Source: Trueperaceae bacterium
GTDB taxonomy: Bacteria > Deinococcota > Deinococci > Deinococcales > Trueperaceae
DNA: 44,084 nt
Direction of reading: 5' to 3'
Assembly: GCA_019454765.1 (NCBI GenBank)
Contig: JACFNR010000019.1
Location: 1-44,084 of the forward strand
Made by a program: the position numbers and the translations under genes. A model generated the notes under the pieces. That model made no database searches. It saw only the letters and a program-made list of their open reading frames with translations, and was not told the DNA's origin. Shown here in pieces: positions 8,092-15,144 of the stretch; the stretch's first letter is position 1, and every line of letters begins with the position of its first letter.

Positions 8092-8868
8092 TCACACGTT
8101 CCAAGCGCCGGCCACCTCGAGGGTGGTGCCGGTGACGTAGTCGGCGGCCGGGCTCAGGAAGTACCTCACGGCCGCCACGACCTCGTCGAGGCGGCCGACC
8201 CGGGCCATGGGCAGCTCCTGCTTGGGGGCGGAGACGCTGTTCTCGATGACGCCCGGGCTCACCACGTTGACGGTCACCCCGGCGGCCGCCTCCGACAACG
8301 CCAACGCCTTCGAGTAGAGGATGACGCCGGTCTTGGCGATGCCGTAGGCGGCTATCCCGGGCCGCGCCTTCAGGAGCTCGGCGCCGGCATAACCGATGTT
8401 TACGATGCGCCCGCCGCGCGGCGCCAGGCGAAGGTACGGCACGGCCCGCTGGCAGGTGTAGAAGGTGGAGTGCAGGTTGCTGGCGAGCATGTGGTGCCAG
8501 ACCTCCGCCGAGAGGTCCGCCAGCGGCCCGTGGTGGTAGTCGCCGACGTTGTTGACGAGCACGTCGAGGCGGCCGTGCAGGCCGTGGGCGGCGTCGACGA
8601 GGCCGCGGGCCTCCGCCTCCACCGTCACGTCTGCCGCCAGCGCCACGGCGTGAGCGCCGAGCGCCGCCGCCGCCGCGGCCACCGCCTCCGCCTCCGCGCG
8701 GCTGCGGCGGTAGTGCACCACCACGTCGAAGCCGTCGGCCGCCAACGCCAGCACGATGGCCTTGCCGATCCCCTTGGCGGACCCCGTCACGAGGGCGGCG
8801 GGTCGCGCGTGGTCGGTGGGGCGCGCCGCGCCGACCGAGGCGCCAGGCGCTAAGCCCTTGGTGCTCAC
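8092..8868 (-). CDS. short-chain dehydrogenase/reductase family protein
   Basis: 258 aa Rossmann-fold oxidoreductase. The NAD(P)-binding motif TGSAKGIGKA is near residue 30, followed by DVLVNNVG and the active-site Tyr-x-x-x-Lys (YGIAK, Y175/K179). The catalytic Ser expected 13 residues before the Tyr is a Gly (IVNIGYAGAE), so the usual triad is incomplete. The C-terminal substrate region is VNVVSPGVIENS and the end (YVTGTTLEVAGAW) is typical of SDRs. The GTG start overlaps the stop of the phosphatidyltransferase (GTGA) and the stop lies 1 nt before polA. The substrate is unknown; a pteridine- or ketoacyl-type reductase is possible. Confidence 0.88.
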   Translation of the reverse strand: MSTKGLAPGASVGAARPTDHARPAALVTGSAKGIGKAIVLALAADGFDVVVHYRRSRAEAEAVAAAAAALGAHAVALAADVTVEAEARGLVDAAHGLHGRLDVLVNNVGDYHHGPLADLSAEVWHHMLASNLHSTFYTCQRAVPYLRLAPRGGRIVNIGYAGAELLKARPGIAAYGIAKTGVILYSKALALSEAAAGVTVNVVSPGVIENSVSAPKQELPMARVGRLDEVVAAVRYFLSPAADYVTGTTLEVAGAWNV

Positions 8869-9683
8869 GCGGCCCGCGCCGCCCGGCGGTAGCGCGCCAC
8901 GCGCGCGGCCTGGACGACCAGCAGGTAGGGGACGAGGAGCCAGCTCAGCACGACCCAAGCGTAAGGCATGCCCAGCCAGAGGGCGACGCCAAGCGCCAGG
9001 TACTGGGTGCTCAGGCCGAGGTTGACGAGCGCGCCGGTGGAGAAGACGTCCGCCCAACGGCGGCGCTCGCCCGCGTCGGCGCCGTCCCACGCCCGCCCCG
9101 CCGCGAGCGCGAAGAGGCGCCGGTCGAGGGCCGCCAGGGCCCGGTCCTGCGGCGCCAGCACGACCCGGTAGAACCCCCGCACGAGCGACAGCGCCCACGG
9201 CCACGCGCCGGGCGGCACGGCCGGCGTGGCGCCACGGGGCGGCGCGTGCGCCTCGCGGTGCAAGCGCTCGGCGTTGAAGTCGGCCGAGAGCGCCACCGTG
9301 AGGGCAACGCAGCCCGCCGCCGACCCGAGCCACGGGCCGTGCCGCGCGAGCGCCCAGAAGAGAGCAACGTTCACGAGCAGGTCGCACACGGTGTCGAGGT
9401 AGCGGCCGAACTCGGTGACGCGCCCCGTTGCCCGCGCCAGGCCGCCGTCCACGTTGTCGAGGACGGTCTTCAACTGGAGGAGCGCCGCCGCCCAGCGCCA
9501 ACCGGCGGGCGCCGCGCCCGCGACCAGGAACGCGGCAACGAAGCCGAGGAGGGTGTGAGAGAGCACCACCTGCCAGGGAGCCACGCGGGTGGTGGCGAGG
9601 CGCGCCACGACGCGGTCGGCGAGGGGCTGCACCAGGAGCATCACCGCCTCGCGTCGAGGCCTGGGCTTGGCGGCCGCCCGCAT
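8865..9683 (-). CDS. CDP-alcohol phosphatidyltransferase family protein
   Basis: 272 aa membrane enzyme that joins a CDP-activated lipid to a small alcohol, or the reverse pairing. The family signature D-x2-D-G-x2-A-R-x8-G-x3-D-x3-D is complete: D76, D79, G80, A83, R84, G93, D97, D101. Hydrophobic helices lie around 40-65, 100-130 and 215-260. The exact alcohol (glycerol-P, inositol-P, other) cannot be read from the sequence. It is first in a minus-strand run with the SDR and polA, overlapping the SDR start by 4 nt. The ATG at 9683 is supported by a TAGCCT -10 box 6 nt upstream. Confidence 0.9.
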   Translation of the reverse strand: MRAAAKPRPRREAVMLLVQPLADRVVARLATTRVAPWQVVLSHTLLGFVAAFLVAGAAPAGWRWAAALLQLKTVLDNVDGGLARATGRVTEFGRYLDTVCDLLVNVALFWALARHGPWLGSAAGCVALTVALSADFNAERLHREAHAPPRGATPAVPPGAWPWALSLVRGFYRVVLAPQDRALAALDRRLFALAAGRAWDGADAGERRRWADVFSTGALVNLGLSTQYLALGVALWLGMPYAWVVLSWLLVPYLLVVQAARVARYRRAARAA

Positions 9684-9689
9684 GGGGCC

Positions 9690-9695
9690 AGGCTA
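9690..9695 (-). promoter_or_regulatory. -10 box TAGCCT of the phosphatidyltransferase gene
   Basis: Minus-strand TAGCCT followed by 6 nt and the ATG at 9683, with no ribosome binding site: a leaderless arrangement. It lies 19 bp from an opposing -10 box at 9715. Confidence 0.55.
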
Positions 9696-9714
9696 GCAGG
9701 TGCGCGTGGGCGGT

Positions 9715-9720
9715 TATCAT
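9715..9720 (+). promoter_or_regulatory. candidate -10 box TATCAT for the 63-aa gene
   Basis: Plus-strand TATCAT would give a start near 9727 and a leader of about 47 nt carrying the GGGGAGG ribosome binding site of the gene at 9774. It is back to back with the minus-strand -10 at 9690-9695. Confidence 0.4.
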
Positions 9721-9773
9721 CGAGGGCAGCCGTTAGGTAAGTCAGCACGATCAGCATGGGGAGGCCACCTGGC

Positions 9774-9965
9774 ATGGACGTCAACTTCAAGCTCATCACG
9801 TCGAACAGCGTCGAGCACTTCGAGAGGCGCCTGAACGAGTTCGTGGAGGGGTTGAGCCGTGACGACGTCGTCGTCGACGTCAAGTTCTCGACCGCCACCT
9901 ACGGCACGGGCGTCGAGTTCAGCGCGCTCGTCCAGTACCAGACGACGAGCGACTGGCACGAGTGA
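9774..9965 (+). CDS. small Cse60-like protein (63 aa)
   Basis: The protein begins MDVNFKLITSNSVEHFERRLNEF and runs VVVDVKFSTATYGTGVEFSALVQYQ. The pattern (short strand, amphipathic helix, then a V-D-[IV]-K-[FY] strand and a SAL-x-x-Y strand) resembles the small Cse60-type proteins of Bacilli, which are often annotated sporulation-related although this bacterium need not sporulate. The ATG at 9774 is chosen over that at 9756 because GGGGAGG lies 9 nt upstream. The function is unknown. Confidence 0.65.
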   Translation: MDVNFKLITSNSVEHFERRLNEFVEGLSRDDVVVDVKFSTATYGTGVEFSALVQYQTTSDWHE

Positions 9966-10056
9966 CGTCTGCGTCGAGGTTGGGCCCGTCCCGGTGCGAC
10001 TGCGACGGCACGCGGCGAGGTAGCGAACTTCATAAGGACGCCGCCGACGGCGCTGA

Positions 10057-10062
10057 TAGACT
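10057..10062 (+). promoter_or_regulatory. -10 box TAGACT of the response regulator gene
   Basis: TAGACT lies 6 nt ahead of the GTG at 10069 and no Shine-Dalgarno is visible. It supports the leaderless GTG start. Confidence 0.55.
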
Positions 10063-10068
10063 CTGCTC

Positions 10069-11118
10069 GTGACGGCAACACTTGTCCTCGTCGTTGACGA
10101 CGAACCGTCGATGCTCAAGGTGAGCGAACTGGCGCTGACGGCCGCGGGCTACGCCGTGATCGCCTTCGACGACCCGCGCGAGGCGCTGGAGGAGCTGCGC
10201 GACGGCCTCAGGCCCGATGTGGTCGTGTCCGACGTCTCGATGCCGCCCATGGACGGCTTCGAGTTCTACGGCCGCGTCCGCGAGATTGCCGAGCTGCGCG
10301 CCGTCCCGTTCCTGTTCCTCACGGCCCTCGAGGACCGCGCCTCCATGCGCAAGGGCATGACGCTCGGCGCCGACGACTACCTCACCAAGCCCGTGCAGAA
10401 GGACGAGCTCCTCGAGGCCGTCAACGTTCGCCTCAGGCGCGTGGCGGAGCTGCGGCGCCCCGTCACCGGCAAGGTCGCCGCCCGCGGCTTCGGGCACCCC
10501 ATGGTCATGCGGGAGGGAGAGCGGCTCGATTGGGACTCGCTCAAGGCCCTCGAGCTCCTCTTCTACCTGCTGGAGCACCGTTCGGGCGTCACCACGTTCG
10601 AGGTCGCCGAGGCGCTGTGGCCCGGCAAGACCGAGTCGAAGGCGTCGAGCAGCTTCCACACCACCCTCTACCGGCTGCGCAAGGTGATGGGAGGCGAGCT
10701 GGTGGAGAGCGCCAACCGCCGCTACTACCTGCACGACAAGTTCGAGATCGACTACGACGTTGAGGCCTACCGGCGACTGGCGCGTCGCGCCCGCGAATCC
10801 GGCGACCTGCGCGACTACCAGGCGGCCGGGAGGCTCTATTCCGGGCACTTCCTCGCGGGCTTCGACTCGGCCTGGGTCGACAACATCAGGCTGCACCTGC
10901 AATCCTCGCACCTGTCGCTGCTCGAGGCGGCGGCCGACCTGGCGCGCGAGACGGGCGACCTGGCGCAGGCGACCATGCTGTTCCAGTTGATGACCGAGCA
11001 CGAGCCGTATAGCGAGACCGCCTGGGAGGGACTCGCGGACACCTGGGAGGCGCGGGGCGAGCGCTCCCGCGCCGCCGAGGCGCGCGAGCGCTTCGAGCGC
11101 CTCATGGAAGAGGGCTGA
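10069..11118 (+). CDS. response regulator with winged-helix and BTAD domain
   Basis: 349 aa. The receiver domain spans 1-120 with D10/D11, phosphoacceptor D55 (VVVSDVSMP), T85 and K107 all present. A winged helix-turn-helix follows (about 155-225: LKALELLFYLLEHRSG, FEVAEALWPG, SSFHTTLYRLRKVMGG). Residues about 230-349 form a bacterial transcriptional activation domain of TPR-like helices (DYDVEAYRRLARRARESGD onward), as in SARP/AfsR-type activators. It should be a phosphorylation-controlled transcription factor. No histidine kinase gene is in the window. fabI follows after about 107 nt but has its own candidate promoter. Confidence 0.9.
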   Translation: MTATLVLVVDDEPSMLKVSELALTAAGYAVIAFDDPREALEELRDGLRPDVVVSDVSMPPMDGFEFYGRVREIAELRAVPFLFLTALEDRASMRKGMTLGADDYLTKPVQKDELLEAVNVRLRRVAELRRPVTGKVAARGFGHPMVMREGERLDWDSLKALELLFYLLEHRSGVTTFEVAEALWPGKTESKASSSFHTTLYRLRKVMGGELVESANRRYYLHDKFEIDYDVEAYRRLARRARESGDLRDYQAAGRLYSGHFLAGFDSAWVDNIRLHLQSSHLSLLEAAADLARETGDLAQATMLFQLMTEHEPYSETAWEGLADTWEARGERSRAAEARERFERLMEEG

Positions 11119-11179
11119 GGCCTTAGCACATTGGCCCCGGCGTTGGCCGGAGCCGTGCGGGCGGCAAGGCGCGGCGCGG

Positions 11180-11185
11180 TAGACT
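11180..11185 (+). promoter_or_regulatory. candidate -10 box TAGACT of fabI
   Basis: TAGACT lies 40 nt ahead of the fabI ATG, giving a short leader that includes the ribosome binding site GAAGGAG (11214-11220). No convincing -35 is present. Confidence 0.4.
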
Positions 11186-11225
11186 GCCACGCCGGCCGTA
11201 AGGGGCCACCCACGAAGGAGCGTTC

Positions 11226-12026
11226 ATGTACAGCATCGACCTCAGCGGCAAGACCGGCCTCGTCATGGGGGTCGCCAACCAGCGCTCGCTGGCCTGGGCC
11301 ATCGCGCAACCGCTCGCGCAGGCCGGTGCCCGCCTCGCGTTCAGCTACCAGGCGGACCGCCTGCGCCCCACCCTGGAGAAGCTGACGGAGGGGTTGGTGT
11401 CGCCGCTGCTGCTCGAGTGCGACGTGGGCGACGACGCTGCGCTCGACGCCATGTTCGGCGCCGTCGAGGCGGAGTTCGGCCGGCTCGACTACCTCGTGCA
11501 CGCGCTGGCGTTCGCGCCGGGCGCCACCTTCGAGAACCCGTTCGTGGAGACCTCGCGGCAGGACTGGCAGACCGCCATGGACGTGAGCGCCTACTCGCTC
11601 GTGGCGGCCGCCCGGCGCGCCGCCCCCTTGATGACGGGCGGTGGCAGCATGGTCACGCTCAGCTACCTGGCGGCCGAGCGCGTGGTGCCGCACTACAACA
11701 TGATGGGCGTGGCCAAGGCGGCTCTCGAGGCCAGCGTGCGCTACCTCGCGTACGACCTTGGCCCCCGCGGCGTGCGCGTGAACGCCATCTCGGCGGGCGC
11801 CGTCAGGACCATCGCGGCGCGCTCCATCGCCGGCTTCGCGGACCTCTACTCCCAGGCGGGTGAGATGTCGATGCTCAAGCGGAACATCACCCAGGAGGAG
11901 GTCGGCGGCCTCGGCATGTCGCTGCTGGTGGAGCAGCTCGGCGGCGGCATCACCGGCGAGACCGTCTACGTGGACGCGGGCTTCCACGCCATCGGGCTGT
12001 TCCTGCCGCAGGCGAAGAGCCAGTAG
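11226..12026 (+). CDS. fabI: enoyl-ACP reductase FabI
   Basis: 266 aa; reduces enoyl-ACP in the last step of each fatty-acid elongation round, using NAD(P)H. It is an SDR of the FabI class: LSGKTGLVMGVANQRSLAWAIA is the FabI-type cofactor loop, and the active site is Tyr-x6-Lys (Y157, K164 in YNMMGVAK), the spacing that separates FabI from ordinary SDRs. SAGAVRTIAARSI matches the substrate-lid region. The length matches the family. A good ribosome binding site (AAGGAG) precedes the ATG. Its position after a response regulator hints at regulated lipid synthesis, but that is inference. Confidence 0.95.
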   Translation: MYSIDLSGKTGLVMGVANQRSLAWAIAQPLAQAGARLAFSYQADRLRPTLEKLTEGLVSPLLLECDVGDDAALDAMFGAVEAEFGRLDYLVHALAFAPGATFENPFVETSRQDWQTAMDVSAYSLVAAARRAAPLMTGGGSMVTLSYLAAERVVPHYNMMGVAKAALEASVRYLAYDLGPRGVRVNAISAGAVRTIAARSIAGFADLYSQAGEMSMLKRNITQEEVGGLGMSLLVEQLGGGITGETVYVDAGFHAIGLFLPQAKSQ

Positions 12027-12078
12027 CGTACGTGGTCACGGCAGCGGGCGGGGCTACGGCGCCGCGCCGCGCGCGGGC

Positions 12079-12084
12079 TATACT
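12079..12084 (+). promoter_or_regulatory. -10 box TATACT of the trp operon
   Basis: TATACT lies 7 nt before the ATG of the trp leader peptide, so the leader peptide is probably translated from the very 5' end of the transcript. No clear -35 was found. Confidence 0.6.
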
Positions 12085-12091
12085 CCCCTCC

Positions 12092-12148
12092 ATGACTTCC
12101 CTCCACCGTTGGACGGGCGCGCTGGGCCGATGGCGGCGCTTTGGTTGA
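12092..12148 (+). CDS. trpL: trp operon leader peptide (18 aa)
   Basis: The ORF encodes MTSLHRWTGALGRWRRFG and stops at TGA 12146-12148. Two of 18 codons are TGG (12110 and 12131), well above the normal Trp frequency, and the ORF sits between a -10 box and trpE. A strong hairpin follows at 12180-12209. This is the layout of ribosome-mediated transcription attenuation, where stalling at Trp codons changes the folding of the downstream RNA. Too short for ordinary ORF calling; the function is inferred from position and composition. Confidence 0.72.
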   Translation: MTSLHRWTGALGRWRRFG

Positions 12149-12179
12149 CGCGCCCGGCGCGCGCACCACGCCCGCGGCC

Positions 12180-12209
12180 CGGGAGCGGCCCCAAGGGGGC
12201 ACGCTCCCG
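12180..12209 (+). terminator. candidate trp attenuator hairpin
   Basis: CGGGAGCG (12180-12187) pairs with CGCTCCCG (12202-12209). Inside it, GCCCC pairs with GGGGC around an AAG loop, giving 13 bp with a single bulged A. It ends 33 nt before the trpE ATG. A competing upstream pairing is visible: GCGCTGGG (12119-12126) with CCCGGCGC (12153-12160). No U-run follows, so termination may need a factor, or the structure may act on translation. Confidence 0.55.
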
Positions 12210-12242
12210 CCTCAGAAGCCAGTCCACGAACGGAGAGACCCC

Positions 12243-13697
12243 ATGCAGGACAAGCACAGCGGCGCGCCGCCCCTGGCGGCGTCGCCACTAGTACGGCCCG
12301 TCTACCGCGAGGTGCTCGCGGACCTCGAGACGCCGCTCACCGCCTACCTGAAGATCGCCGGGCACCCGTCGTTCCTGCTCGAGAGCGTCGAGCAGGGCGA
12401 GCGGGTCGCGCGCTACTCCTTCATCGGCACGGGTCAGCGCAGGCGCATCGAGTCGCGCGGCGCCGCCATGACCGTCACGACGTCCGAGGGCGCCACCACC
12501 TTCGAGTCGAGCGACCCGCTGAAGGCCCTGTGGGACCTCGTGGTGCGGGGGAGCGAGGCCGCGCCGGGCCTGCCCGCCTTCTGGACGGGCGCCGTCGGTT
12601 ACGCCGCCTACGACCTCGTCAGGCGCTACGAGCGGCTGCCCGACGCCAACCCGGACCTGATCGGCGCGCCAGACCTGCTGTTCGTGGAACCCGAGCTGGT
12701 GGTGGTCTTCGATCACCTGAAGCGCAAGCTGTTCATCATCGCGCCGGCCGCGGTCGGCGACGCGGCGGACGAAGCGCGGGCCCGCGCGCTCGTGGACGCC
12801 GCCTACGACCGGTTGCGCGGCCCGCTGCCTGGCGTGCCCGGCGACCGCGCCGGGCGCGTCACGGAGTTCGAGTCGAGCGTCACGCGCGAGGAGTACATGG
12901 CCGCCGTCGCGCGCGCCGTCGAGTACATCCACGCCGGCGACGCCTTCCAGGTCGTGCCTAGCCTCCGCCTCTCCGCCGACCTGGCCGCGCACCCGTTCGC
13001 CATCTACCGCGCCCTCCGCACCGTCAACCCGAGCCCCTACCTCGGCTACCTCGACCTGGGCGGGATCACCCTCGTCTCGAGCAGCCCCGAGAGCCTGATC
13101 CGTTCGGACGGCGTGCGCGTCGAGACCCTGCCCATCGCCGGCACGCGCCCGCGCGGCGCGGACGCGGCCGAGGACGCGCGCCTGGCGGCGGAGCTGCTGG
13201 CCGACGAGAAGGAGCGCGCCGAGCACGTCATGCTGGTCGACCTCGGCCGCAACGACCTCGGCCGCGTCTGCGCCCCCGGCAGCGTGGAGGTCACCGACCT
13301 GATGCGCGTGGAGCGCTACAGCCACGTCATGCACATCGTGTCGCAGGTCGAGGGGCGGCTGGAGGTCGGCCGCACCCCCCTCGACGCGCTCGCGGCCACG
13401 CTCCCGATGGGCACCGCCTCCGGCGCCCCTAAGGTGCGGGCGATGGAGATCATCGACGAGCTCGAGACCGTGCGCCGCGGTCCCTACGCCGGGGCGTTCG
13501 GCTACCTTGCGCCCAGCGGCGCCATGGACATGGCCCTCACGCTGAGGACGGTCGTCATCAAGGACGGGCGCATGCACCTGCAGGCCGGCGCGGGCGTGGT
13601 GGCCGACTCCGACCCGGCGACCGAGTGGCAGGAGTGCATGAACAAGCTCGCCGCCCTGCGGCGGGCGGTCGAGATGGCCACGGCGGGCCTCGCCTGA
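12243..13697 (+). CDS. trpE: anthranilate synthase component I TrpE
   Basis: 484 aa; makes anthranilate from chorismate with ammonia supplied by TrpG, the first committed step to tryptophan. It has an N-terminal anthranilate synthase domain and a C-terminal chorismate-binding domain with the conserved stretches AFQVVPSLR, PIAGTRPRG, DEKERAEHVMLVDLGRNDLG and TLPMGTASGAPKVRAMEIIDELE. The N-terminal LESVEQGERVARYSFIG resembles the tryptophan feedback region of TrpE. The ATG at 12243 follows an ACGGAGAG ribosome binding site. The stop overlaps the trpG ATG by one base. Confidence 0.95.
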   Translation: MQDKHSGAPPLAASPLVRPVYREVLADLETPLTAYLKIAGHPSFLLESVEQGERVARYSFIGTGQRRRIESRGAAMTVTTSEGATTFESSDPLKALWDLVVRGSEAAPGLPAFWTGAVGYAAYDLVRRYERLPDANPDLIGAPDLLFVEPELVVVFDHLKRKLFIIAPAAVGDAADEARARALVDAAYDRLRGPLPGVPGDRAGRVTEFESSVTREEYMAAVARAVEYIHAGDAFQVVPSLRLSADLAAHPFAIYRALRTVNPSPYLGYLDLGGITLVSSSPESLIRSDGVRVETLPIAGTRPRGADAAEDARLAAELLADEKERAEHVMLVDLGRNDLGRVCAPGSVEVTDLMRVERYSHVMHIVSQVEGRLEVGRTPLDALAATLPMGTASGAPKVRAMEIIDELETVRRGPYAGAFGYLAPSGAMDMALTLRTVVIKDGRMHLQAGAGVVADSDPATEWQECMNKLAALRRAVEMATAGLA

Positions 13698-14320
13698 TGG
13701 CCGGCCCTGACGCCGCCACGGTGTTGGTGGTCGACAACTACGACTCGTTCACCTACAACATCGTGCAGTACCTCCGCGAGCTGGGGGCCGAGGTCGTCGT
13801 CTGGCGCAACGACGCCTTCGGCGTCGCGCAGGTGACCGAGCTGGCGCCCGACGGGGTCGTCATCTCGCCCGGCCCGTGCACCCCGGCGCAGGCCGGCGTG
13901 TCGCTCGAGCTCGTGAGGCGCCTCGGCCCCGACCTCCCCATGCTGGGCGTATGCCTCGGGCACCAGGTGATAGGCGAGGCGTACGGCGCCCGCGTGGTGC
14001 GGGCCGAGCGGCTGGTGCACGGCAAGACGGCGCGCATCGACAACGACGGCACCGGCGTGTTCGCCGGCCTGCCGCCGAGCCTGACGGCCACCAGGTACCA
14101 CTCCCTCGTCGTGGTCGACCTGCCGGAGTCGCTGGTGGCCAACGCCTGGACCACCGAGCCGGCCGAGGGCGGCCGCGTGGTCATGGGCGTCCGCCACGCT
14201 CGGCACCCCGTGTGGGGCGTGCAGTTCCACCCGGAGAGCATCCTGACCGAGAACGGGCGAGAGATGTTCGCCAACTTCCTCGCCTTCGCGCGAGGGCGCG
14301 CGGGGGTCGCGGCGGGGTGA
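13697..14320 (+). CDS. trpG: anthranilate synthase component II TrpG (glutamine amidotransferase)
   Basis: 207 aa class I glutamine amidotransferase supplying ammonia to TrpE. The opening LVVDNYDSFTYNIVQYL is diagnostic of TrpG/PabA. The active site is complete: Cys86 in LGVCLGHQ, His178 and Glu180 in VQFHPESI. The ATG overlaps the trpE stop (TGATG), so the two subunits are translationally coupled. It could also serve p-aminobenzoate synthesis, since no separate pabA is in view. Confidence 0.95.
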   Translation: MAGPDAATVLVVDNYDSFTYNIVQYLRELGAEVVVWRNDAFGVAQVTELAPDGVVISPGPCTPAQAGVSLELVRRLGPDLPMLGVCLGHQVIGEAYGARVVRAERLVHGKTARIDNDGTGVFAGLPPSLTATRYHSLVVVDLPESLVANAWTTEPAEGGRVVMGVRHARHPVWGVQFHPESILTENGREMFANFLAFARGRAGVAAG

Positions 14321-15141
14321 CGGTGACGCGTCCCGCCATCTCGGTCGTGGTGCCCACCCACGACCGGCGTTCGCTCCTCGAACGGAAGCTCCGGGCGCTC
14401 GAGGGGGAGGAGGCGTCGTTCGAGGTCGTCGTCGTGGCCGACGGCTGCACCGACGGCACCGAGCGCTTCCTCGCCCGCTACCAGCCCGGCTACCCCCTGT
14501 CGTGGGCCACCACGCCCGGGCGGCACGCCGCGCACGCCCGCAACAAGGGGGCGCGCATGGCGCGCGGGTCGGTGCTGCTCTTCAGCGACGACGACATGAT
14601 CCCCAGGCCCGGCTGGTTGGCTCGCAACCTCGCCCTGCATGAGCTCCCCGACCGGGTCGGCGTGAGCCGGCAGGTGCTGCCGCCGCACCTGAGCCGCGGC
14701 GCCACCCTGGGGCGCGTCAACGGCTGGTGGAACGCCGTGGGCGGGTCGTTGAGCATGCGCGCCGAGCTGTTCGCAGCCGTGGGCGGCTACGACGACTCGT
14801 TCGACGGTTACGGCGGCGAGGACGCCGACCTCGGCTACCGGCTGAAGGGGGCAGGAGCCGAGTTCAGGTTCCTGCCGGACGCCGTGGTGGAGCACTGGGA
14901 CGAGGATCGCGCCGCCGACCTTGAGGCCAAGGCCCGCGCGGCGGGCGCCGCGCACGTGCGCGTGTGGCGCAAGCACGGCCGCCCGGAGGTGGCGTGGGCG
15001 CTGGGCGTGCACCCCGCCCTCCTGGGAGCGAAGCGGCTCCTGCTCGCCAAGTCGTTCAGGTTGCTGTGGGGCGACGAACGTTATCGCTACGAGGCCGCGT
15101 ACGCCGCCGGCGCGCGCGAGGCGCTCAGGGAAGGTGCTTGA
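14317..15141 (+). CDS. family 2 (GT-A) glycosyltransferase inside the trp operon
   Basis: 274 aa. The N-terminus ISVVVPTHDRRSLLERKL is the nucleotide-sugar binding strand-helix of GT2 enzymes. FSDDDMIPRPGWL carries the DxD metal motif, and GYDDSFDGYGGEDADLGYRL is the acceptor-side ED motif. No transmembrane helix is obvious. The donor and acceptor are unknown. The GTG overlaps the trpG stop by 4 nt and trpD begins 3 nt after its stop, so it is co-transcribed with tryptophan genes although it has no known role in that pathway. Confidence 0.88.
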   Translation: MTVTRPAISVVVPTHDRRSLLERKLRALEGEEASFEVVVVADGCTDGTERFLARYQPGYPLSWATTPGRHAAHARNKGARMARGSVLLFSDDDMIPRPGWLARNLALHELPDRVGVSRQVLPPHLSRGATLGRVNGWWNAVGGSLSMRAELFAAVGGYDDSFDGYGGEDADLGYRLKGAGAEFRFLPDAVVEHWDEDRAADLEAKARAAGAAHVRVWRKHGRPEVAWALGVHPALLGAKRLLLAKSFRLLWGDERYRYEAAYAAGAREALREGA

Positions 15142-15144
15142 CAG

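Noticed and set aside
12141-12242. Upstream start of trpE at 12141
   Set aside because: It would overlap the leader peptide stop and the attenuator hairpin and has no ribosome binding site. TrpE homology begins after 12243.
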